From: Myxococcota bacterium
GTDB taxonomy: Bacteria > Myxococcota > Polyangia > GCA-2747355 > JAKLHH01
Reading direction: 5' to 3'
Length of the DNA: 10,894 bases
Assembly (NCBI GenBank): GCA_022710245.1
Contig: JAKLHH010000143.1
Span: 1 to 10,894 of the forward strand
Shown here piece by piece: positions 6,280-10,894 of this stretch. The notes under the pieces were generated by a model, which saw only the letters and a list, made by a program, of their open reading frames with translations, had not been told where the DNA came from and did no database searches. Made by a program: the position numbers and the translations under genes. Position 1 is the stretch's first letter, and every line of letters begins with the position of its first letter.

Positions 6280-7026
6280 ATGAGCGACTGGCTCCGCGAG
6301 CTCGGCTTCCGCGCGAGGAGCGCGCTCCGCTGGTCGCTCCCCGCGTGGAAGCGCACGCGGACGCTGACGCAGGTCCTGCCGCGGCTCTCGCCGGAGGGGC
6401 GCGTGCGCGCCGAGGCGCTGGCGGCGCGCCACGACCTCGCGGCCGCCTGGTCCGCCTGCTGCTCGCTCACCGACTGGCGCGAGAGCCTCTACGTGCTCGA
6501 CCTCCTTGACCGGCACCTGCCGGGCGGGCTCCCCGAGGGGCGCGGGCTCGACGTCGGCGCCAAGAACGGCGCCACCCTCCCCGGGCTGGCGACCGCGCAG
6601 CCCCGCGGCTGGGACGCGGTGGAGCTCGACGCGCACCGGCGCTACCTCTCGGGCGCCACGCGGCGCGCGCACGGCGAGCGGATGGCGCGCTCCTTCGCGG
6701 GGTGTCGCTTCATCGCCGGCGACGTGCGCGGGCTCGAGGGCCCCTGGGCGGTGGTGACCTGGCTGCTGCCCTTCCTCAGCGAGTGGCCGGTCGCGGCCTG
6801 GGGGCTGCCGCGCCGGGTGCTCGCCCCCGCCGAGCTCCTGCGGCACGTCCTCGAGCGGCTCGTCCCCGGCGGGTGCCTCTTCATCGTCAACCAGGCCGAG
6901 GAGGTCGAGCTGCAGCGGTCGCTCCTCGAGGAGCTCGGGATCTCCGCGCGCGCGCTCGGCGTGCTCGACTCGCCGCTCTCGCCCTACCAGCGAGAGCGGG
7001 TGGGCTGGCTGATCCGGCGGGGCTGA
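6280..7026 (+). CDS. Class I SAM-dependent methyltransferase-like protein
   Basis: The product is 248 residues. ATG 6280 has AGGAG (6271-6275) four bases upstream. After a basic N-terminal helix region (about 1-85) comes a Rossmann-type core. GLDVGAKNG (89-97) matches motif I (hD-x-G-x-x-x-G), with lysine-asparagine in place of the more usual small residues. WDAVELDAHRRYL (111-123) ends strand 2 with an acidic residue expected to hold the ribose. FIAGDVRGLEGPWAVVTWLLPFLSEW lies in the strand 3/4 region and LLRHVLERLVPGGCLFIVNQ (187-206) is the typical penultimate strand after the PGG turn. I do not recognise the substrate group. No membrane span or signal is seen. It starts 61 bp after the cyclase stop, so co-transcription is possible, and it converges with the lipoprotein gene 19 bp beyond its end. 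It could be a catalytically altered relative. Confidence 0.75.
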   Translation: MSDWLRELGFRARSALRWSLPAWKRTRTLTQVLPRLSPEGRVRAEALAARHDLAAAWSACCSLTDWRESLYVLDLLDRHLPGGLPEGRGLDVGAKNGATLPGLATAQPRGWDAVELDAHRRYLSGATRRAHGERMARSFAGCRFIAGDVRGLEGPWAVVTWLLPFLSEWPVAAWGLPRRVLAPAELLRHVLERLVPGGCLFIVNQAEEVELQRSLLEELGISARALGVLDSPLSPYQRERVGWLIRRG

Positions 7027-7045
7027 CTCCGCGATGGGTTGAGAC

Positions 7046-7693
7046 TCAGGGCTGCCAGGAGGCGGCGAGCTTCCCCTTCACCTTGAAGCTGTAGGACGAC
7101 CCGGAGGCGGAGGTGAGCGCGTCGATGGTGCCGCCGAGGTGGGTGCCGTCGAGACGATCCAGGAGCAGGCCCTGGTCGGTGGTGTTGTGCAGGCGGAGGG
7201 TGACCGCGGTGAGCGTGATGGTCCCGGCCGGCCCGATCGCCCCCTCGAAGCTCAGCGTGAAGTCGCCCCAGGGGGCGAGGGGTCCCTTGAAGGTGCAGCC
7301 CCCCTGGCCGGCGAGGGTGCTGCCAGGGCACGGCGTGACCGTGAGGGTGAGCGCGCCGCTGCAGCTGTCCACGAGGCCGAGCGAGGTGAGCGTCGCCTCC
7401 ACGTCGACGGTCCCGGCGTAGGCGCCGGGCTGCACCGCGCAGGCTGGCGGCGCCTCTCCTGGCGGCAGGTCGCTCGCTGCCGCCTCGAGCCGTACGTCCC
7501 GCCCGGAGTCGCGCAGACCGTCCGCTGGCCCATCCCCGACCCGTGCCCCGTCACCGCCGACCCGGCCATCCGCGCGGGCGTGGCCGGAGCTGGCGCTGTC
7601 CGCCAGAGGCTCGGCGAGGGGAGAACCACGACAGCCGGCGAGGAGGCCGAGCAGCGCACCTGCCGCCAGCGAGCTCGCGAGCACACGACCCAT
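7046..7693 (-). CDS. Lipoprotein of unrecognised family with Asp/Gly-rich linker
   Basis: The product is 215 residues from ATG 7693, preceded by GGAGGAGG. A further in-frame start at 7774 would only add residues ahead of the signal and is rejected. The N-terminus MGRVLASSLAAGALLGLLAGC has a basic residue, a hydrophobic core and a lipobox LAGC, so C21 should be lipidated and the protein anchored at the cell envelope. Residues about 22-84 form a low-complexity linker rich in Gly, Asp, Ala and Arg. From about 85 to the end is a Ser/Thr/Gly-rich domain with alternating hydrophobics (LTLTVTPC, FTLSFEGAI, GTITLTAVTLRL, YSFKVKGKL) suggesting a beta-sandwich or barrel, with C85, C111, C122 and C133 able to form two disulphides. 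I recognise no named family or function. It is transcribed alone after the MFS gene with a 121-bp gap containing palindromes. Confidence 0.8.
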   Translation of the reverse strand: MGRVLASSLAAGALLGLLAGCRGSPLAEPLADSASSGHARADGRVGGDGARVGDGPADGLRDSGRDVRLEAAASDLPPGEAPPACAVQPGAYAGTVDVEATLTSLGLVDSCSGALTLTVTPCPGSTLAGQGGCTFKGPLAPWGDFTLSFEGAIGPAGTITLTAVTLRLHNTTDQGLLLDRLDGTHLGGTIDALTSASGSSYSFKVKGKLAASWQP

Positions 7694-7729
7694 CGTTCCT
7701 CCTCCCTGCGCCGATCGGGCAGAGCGTGT

Positions 7730-7745
7730 TGCGTTCTCCAACGCA
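7730..7745. repeat. Perfect stem-loop TGCGTT-CTCC-AACGCA upstream of the lipoprotein gene
   Basis: TGCGTT (7730-7735) and AACGCA (7740-7745) are perfectly complementary around a 4-base loop. The element sits about 37 bases before the lipoprotein ATG and two bases from another palindrome. It may be an operator or an mRNA leader hairpin. No T run follows on the transcribed strand. Confidence 0.4.
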
Positions 7746-7747
7746 TG

Positions 7748-7760
7748 ACAGCCAGGCTGT
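7748..7760. repeat. Perfect palindrome ACAGCC-A-GGCTGT upstream of the lipoprotein gene
   Basis: Six-base arms flank a single central A. Together with the adjacent 7730-7745 stem-loop it forms a compact double palindrome within the 121-bp gap between the MFS and lipoprotein genes. One base in the centre makes a hairpin sterically unlikely, so a protein-binding site is the better reading. Confidence 0.4.
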
Positions 7761-7784
7761 GCCGGGAGAAGCAAGGCGCGGACC

Positions 7785-7808
7785 AGCGCGGGGCGTGCGT
7801 GCCGCGCT
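7785..7808 (-). terminator. Candidate GC stem-loop just after the MFS stop codon
   Basis: Seven-base arms (AGCGCGG at 7785-7791, CCGCGCT at 7802-7808) enclose a 10-base loop, starting six bases beyond the MFS stop in the direction of transcription. There is no U tract, so at most it is a non-canonical terminator or 3'-end stabiliser. Confidence 0.35.
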
Positions 7809-7814
7809 CGCGCG

Positions 7815-9095
7815 TCAGAGGTTGCACTTCCCCGCGCGGGCGCGCTGGAGGAGGACGCCCATCACCAGCGTCGCGGCGGTCGCCGCCGCCATCAGCAGGC
7901 CGAGGATCGGCGCGAGGTTCGTCGGGTCGCGCTTGTAGAGGCTGCCGATCGCGATCTCTTGCAGCACCGGCCCCACCGAGCCCATCCCGTTGATGATGCC
8001 CGCGGCGGCGAGCGCGTGGCGTCGCGAGCCGACGTCGATGGCGCCCGCGCCGGTGATCAGCGAGTCGGGGCCGTAGAGCGTGAAGCCGATGAGGCCGATG
8101 CAGACGCCGAAGAGCGGGAGGCTGGTCCGCCCGAGGAGCCAGAGGAGGGCGGTGCTGACGGCGAGCCCGGCGATGAAGACGAAGGAGATCCCCGCCCGCC
8201 GCCCGCGCAGGACGCGGTCGGAGATGGTCCCCGCGGTGATCACGCCGAGGAAGCCGCAGACGTCGAAGATCGCCGAGAAGTAGCCGGCCTGGTCGGCCGG
8301 GAGCAGGAAGTTGCGCTGCAGGAAGTAGGGCGCCCAGCTCCAGAGGGCGTAGCGCACCGACTTGACGAAGAAGTAGAAGCAGCCCATCAGCGCCACGGTG
8401 GTGACGAGCTGCGGGCTCCAGCCGCCGCTCGCGGGCGGGGGCGCGGCGCTCTTCGCGGCGCTGGCGGGCTCGTCGTCGTCGTCGACCACGGCCGGGAGCC
8501 CGACGTCCTCGGGCTTGTTGCGGTGGAGCGCGAAGAAGGCGCCCCAGACCGCGGTCAGCACGCCGGCCGCCGCCCAGAACGCGCGGCGCAGGTCGCCGCG
8601 CTTGCCCAGCATCAGCGCCGCGAAGGACTTGGCCGCCACCGCGCCGAGCTGGTAGCAGGTGGACCAGAGCCCCATCACCTGGCCGCGCTCGGTGCGGCGG
8701 AACCACTGCGCCATGGTGCCGACGTTGCCCGACCAGCCGGTCGCCTGGCCGAGGCCGTTCATGCCGAGGAGCACCGCGAAGGCGAGCGGCGTCCCGGCGA
8801 GGCCGAAGCCGAGGTTGGCGAGCAGCGAGACCGCCATGCCGACGAGGAGCGTGCGCCGGGCGCCGATGCGCGAGCCGACGGCGGCGGCGTTGAACTCGCC
8901 GATCGCGTAGCAGATCAGGTAGACGACCCCCAGCCAGCCGAGCGTGGCGGCGTCGAACCCGCGCTGCTCCGTGAGCTGCGGCTTGGCCACGTAGAACGCG
9001 TGCCGGCAGAAGTAGAGGCCGGCGTAGCAGATCCACGTGGCGATGAAGATGCGGAGGCGCCAGCGGCGCATCTCGGGGGTGAGGGGGGCGGGCAC
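7815..9095 (-). CDS. MFS transporter, organophosphate:phosphate antiporter (OPA) type
   Basis: The product is 426 residues, the usual length, with about twelve membrane spans in two halves joined by a hydrophilic loop (about 190-228) that holds four consecutive aspartates and an Ala/Pro run. OPA hallmarks: YFCRHAFYVAKPQL (28-41), whose R31 matches the substrate-phosphate arginine of helix 1 in GlpT; VKSVRYALWSWAPYFL (244-259), whose R248 matches the second phosphate arginine; WSTCYQLGAVAA (144-155); and YGPDSLITGAGAIDVG (341-356). Family knowledge: GlpT, UhpT and PgtP exchange phosphate for sugar-phosphates, glycerol-3-phosphate or phosphoglycerate. The exact substrate cannot be read here. 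The GTG start at 9095 has no good ribosome site; ATG 9071 is an alternative, and a TATGAT on the minus strand (9106-9101) could be a -10 element serving it. The gene lies 23 bp after the permease stop. Confidence 0.85.
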   Translation of the reverse strand: MPAPLTPEMRRWRLRIFIATWICYAGLYFCRHAFYVAKPQLTEQRGFDAATLGWLGVVYLICYAIGEFNAAAVGSRIGARRTLLVGMAVSLLANLGFGLAGTPLAFAVLLGMNGLGQATGWSGNVGTMAQWFRRTERGQVMGLWSTCYQLGAVAAKSFAALMLGKRGDLRRAFWAAAGVLTAVWGAFFALHRNKPEDVGLPAVVDDDDEPASAAKSAAPPPASGGWSPQLVTTVALMGCFYFFVKSVRYALWSWAPYFLQRNFLLPADQAGYFSAIFDVCGFLGVITAGTISDRVLRGRRAGISFVFIAGLAVSTALLWLLGRTSLPLFGVCIGLIGFTLYGPDSLITGAGAIDVGSRRHALAAAGIINGMGSVGPVLQEIAIGSLYKRDPTNLAPILGLLMAAATAATLVMGVLLQRARAGKCNL

Positions 9096-9118
9096 GCCCC
9101 ATCATAACAGCTTCGGTG

Positions 9119-9982
9119 CTACCCCCCGAGCCCGAAGCGCACCTGCACCCGGCGCTGCAGCACGGCGAAGACGTAGCGGTCGACCAGCATCCCCGTCGCG
9201 ATCATCACCAGCATCACCGCCACCACCTGGGCGATGTCGTTGAACTCGCGCCCGCTGGCGAGGAGGAAGCCGAGCCCGCGGCGCTGCGCCATCAGGATCA
9301 GCTCGGCGCCGAGGAGCGAGCGCCAGGCGAAGGAGAAGCCCTGCCGCAGGCTGCCGGCGAGCGCGGGGAGGCTGGCGGGGAGCAGCACGTAGCGGTAGAG
9401 GCGCCAGCCGCGCGCGCCGAGCATCAGCCCCGCGCGCTGGTAGATGGGGGGGATCTGCCGGAGCCCGTCGCGCTGCGCGATCGCCACCGCGAAGACGCTC
9501 CCCATCAGCAGCACGAAGAGGATCCCCTTCTCGTTGATGCCGAAGAGCAGGATCGCGAGCGGCACCCAGCAGACGCTGGGGAGCGTCTGCAGCCCGAGGA
9601 AGAGCGGGCCGAGGAGCTGATCGAGGAGGCGCGAGCGCCACATGGCGAGGCCGCAGAGCGCGCCGAGGAGCACCGAGAGGGTGAACCCGACGAGGAGGCG
9701 CACGCCGCTCGTGAGCTGGGCGGTGACGAGCGGGCTCGCGTACCAGGTCGGCCGCGGGCCGGGGCGCGGCTCGGCGCGCGGCCAGCGATCGGAGAGCGGC
9801 TCGCCGAGCGCGGCGGGCACGCCCAGCATGCCGAGGAGCGCGTCGGCGATGTGGCTCGGGGCCGGGAAGACCCAGGGCCGCCAGCCGGTCGCCCTATAGG
9901 CTCCCTCCCAGGCCGTGATGATCATCAGCCAGAAGAGGAGCGGCCTCAGGCTCGAGCTCCGCGGTGACCTTGCGACGGACAC
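9119..9982 (-). CDS. ABC transporter permease, SsuC/TauC/NrtB type
   Basis: The product is 287 residues, slightly longer than typical. Membrane spans about 13-30, 95-114, 122-149, 152-170, 221-240 and 250-268. LQTLPSVCWVPLAILLFGI (131-149) is the conserved segment of this permease group. The EAA coupling loop is at about 184-215 (AGLMLGARG then RYVLLPASLPALAGSLRQG), the contact for the ATPase. AWRSLLGAELIL (219-230) is also characteristic. GTG 9982 has GAGG six bases upstream, and an internal ATG would cut into the first span, so the start is well supported although it makes an 89-bp overlap with the ATPase gene. Residues about 52-88 between span 1 and span 2 are an unusual Pro/Arg-rich stretch. 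The family imports sulfonates, taurine, nitrate or pyrimidine precursors; no binding protein is present to choose among these. Confidence 0.9.
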   Translation of the reverse strand: MSVARSPRSSSLRPLLFWLMIITAWEGAYRATGWRPWVFPAPSHIADALLGMLGVPAALGEPLSDRWPRAEPRPGPRPTWYASPLVTAQLTSGVRLLVGFTLSVLLGALCGLAMWRSRLLDQLLGPLFLGLQTLPSVCWVPLAILLFGINEKGILFVLLMGSVFAVAIAQRDGLRQIPPIYQRAGLMLGARGWRLYRYVLLPASLPALAGSLRQGFSFAWRSLLGAELILMAQRRGLGFLLASGREFNDIAQVVAVMLVMIATGMLVDRYVFAVLQRRVQVRFGLGG

Positions 9983-10859
9983 GTTCGACCTCTTCCTTGA
10001 TCTCCGCGCGGACCAGCCCGACGATCCGCGTCAGCTCCGGGTCGTCGAAGTTGCGCGGGCGCGGGAGCGCCACGGGGAGCTCCCGCTTGACCTGCCCCGG
10101 CGCGGCGCTGAGCACGACCACGCGGTCGGCGAGCCGCACCGCCTCCCCGACCGAGTGGGTGACGAAGAGGACGGTCTTGGGAGCCGCGTACCAGAGCTCC
10201 TCGAGCTGGGCGTGGAGGAGCGTGCGCGTCTGCGCGTCGAGCGCGGCGAAGGGCTCGTCCATCAGCAGCACGGCCGGCTCGAGGACCAGCGCGCGCGCGA
10301 TCGCCACGCGCTGCCTCATGCCGCCCGAGAGCTCGTGCACCAGCTTGTCGCCGCTCCCCTCCAGGTGGACGGTGACCAGCGCGCGGCGGACCCGCTCGCG
10401 CCGATCGCGGCGGCCGAGGCCCTGCATGCGCAGCCCGAACTCGATGTTCTCGGCGGCGCTCAGCCAGGGGAAGAGCCCGTGGTCCTGGAAGACGATGGCG
10501 CGGTCCGGCCCCGGCCCGCCGATCGGCGCGCCGTCGAGGAGGAGCTCTCCGCGATCGGGGCGGAGCATGCCGCCGACCAGGTTGAGGAGCGTGGTCTTGC
10601 CGCAGCCGCTGGGTCCAACGATCGAAACAAATTCGTTCTCCGTGATGGAAAAGCTGATACGGTCCAACGCCGCCACTTCCCGCTTTGTCCCCCTGGAGTA
10701 GCGCTTGCTGAGATCATCGAATATGATCGTGGCTTTGTCTTTGTACATTTCCCTGACGTGCTTTTGAACCAATTCCGCCAGTTGCGAAACCGCAGGTTCG
10801 AACAAAATGCTGCCGTGGTAGCAATCAAGTTGATGGATGATCAACCTGCCGATGTCCAC
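9894..10859 (-). CDS. ABC transporter ATPase, SsuB/TauB/NrtD type; N-terminus uncertain and base composition mosaic
   Basis: From GTG 10859 the product is 321 residues. The ATPase core begins near residue 43. Motifs: Walker A GPSGCGKTT (82-90), Q-loop Q125 (VFQDHGLFPW), signature LSGGM (177-181), Walker B LLMDEP (198-203), H-loop H235. All are intact, and with the overlapping permease it should form a nutrient importer. Normal family members would start near MYKDKATIIFDDLSKRY, i.e. ATG 10748, which lacks a good ribosome site. Upstream of it the frame is open to the window edge (reading NEPANGWDRVDIGRLIIHQL), so the gene may be partial or fused to something outside. The first 80 residues are encoded in DNA of about 51% GC, the rest in DNA of 70-80%, with the switch at Walker A. 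About 30 residues at the C-terminus overlap the permease gene. Confidence 0.85.
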   Translation of the reverse strand: MDIGRLIIHQLDCYHGSILFEPAVSQLAELVQKHVREMYKDKATIIFDDLSKRYSRGTKREVAALDRISFSITENEFVSIVGPSGCGKTTLLNLVGGMLRPDRGELLLDGAPIGGPGPDRAIVFQDHGLFPWLSAAENIEFGLRMQGLGRRDRRERVRRALVTVHLEGSGDKLVHELSGGMRQRVAIARALVLEPAVLLMDEPFAALDAQTRTLLHAQLEELWYAAPKTVLFVTHSVGEAVRLADRVVVLSAAPGQVKRELPVALPRPRNFDDPELTRIVGLVRAEIKEEVERVRRKVTAELEPEAAPLLADDHHGLGGSL

Positions 10860-10894
10860 CCTGTCCCAGCCGTTGGCCGGCTCATTTCCATACG
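10619..10894. other. Low-GC segment with foreign codon use at the right edge
   Basis: By hand count positions 10621-10894 hold 141 G/C in 274 bases (about 51%), against 82% in 10501-10560 and 70% in 10561-10620. Codons also change: AAA, GAA, TTT, GTT, CAA, TTG and ATT appear, which are nearly absent elsewhere. The boundary falls within codons for the Walker A P-loop of the ABC ATPase. Either this end came from another lineage by recombination or the sequence is a chimera joined at a conserved motif. Confidence 0.8.

Noticed and set aside
3777..6470. 897-codon open frame on the minus strand opposite the cyclase gene
   Set aside because: Its translation is low-complexity (Arg, Glu, Ala, Leu, Gly, His-rich) with no domain, as expected for the antisense of a GC-rich gene; the plus-strand cyclase has complete motifs.
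7252..9105. 617-codon minus-strand frame spanning the MFS and lipoprotein genes
   Set aside because: Overlaps both real genes in a shifted frame and is arginine-rich; no membrane pattern or motif.
1..10894. CRISPR arrays, tRNA/rRNA genes, insertion sequences, integrase or toxin-antitoxin genes
   Set aside because: None seen: no regularly spaced repeats, no cloverleaf-like sequence, no transposase or recombinase motifs in any frame.

Overview
The window is very GC-rich (about 70-80% in the genes), with strong G/C preference at third codon positions and long antisense shadow frames. The gene content suggests a Myxococcota-type (former deltaproteobacterial) or similar high-GC Gram-negative bacterium. 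It includes an NtrC-type two-component system, a CHASE2 adenylate cyclase, a lipoprotein with an Asp/Gly-rich linker, and an ABC importer. The taxon is inferred from gene content and base composition; there is no rRNA or other marker.

Layout, left to right. (1) Minus strand, 1-2071: a membrane histidine kinase and, downstream with a 4-bp ATGA overlap, an NtrC-family response regulator cut off by the left edge. (2) 2072-2574: a roughly 500-bp divergent region with an in-frame extension of the kinase frame, a strong alternative Shine-Dalgarno/ATG, and an inverted repeat. (3) Plus strand, 2575-7026: a stand-alone degenerate receiver-like protein, a double-ACT protein of the GcvR type with a promoter candidate, a full-length CHASE2-adenylate cyclase, and a class I methyltransferase-like protein. 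(4) Minus strand, 7046-7693: a lipoprotein of unrecognised family, convergent with the methyltransferase and preceded by two adjacent small palindromes. (5) Minus strand, 7815-10894: an ABC ATPase, an SsuC/TauC-type permease and an organophosphate:phosphate-antiporter-like MFS carrier, closely packed in that transcription order. No substrate-binding protein is visible.

How they may work together: the kinase and regulator form a conventional phosphorelay expected to drive sigma-54 transcription. The plus-strand genes include three signalling-type proteins (receiver fold, ACT sensor pair, cAMP synthesis), but their intergenic gaps are 60-125 bp, so joint function is only a hypothesis. The ABC genes look co-transcribed and take up a small organic or inorganic anion; the MFS gene follows after 23 bp.

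The most striking anomaly is at the right edge. From about position 10619 the GC content falls from roughly 70-80% to about 51%, with a matching codon-use change. The switch lies at the Walker A motif of the ABC ATPase, whose frame stays open to the window edge. This is either a mosaic/recombinant gene or an assembly chimera joined at a conserved P-loop. I did not find a convincing new defence, CRISPR, mobile or biosynthetic system; most of the window holds recognisable families with a few odd details.
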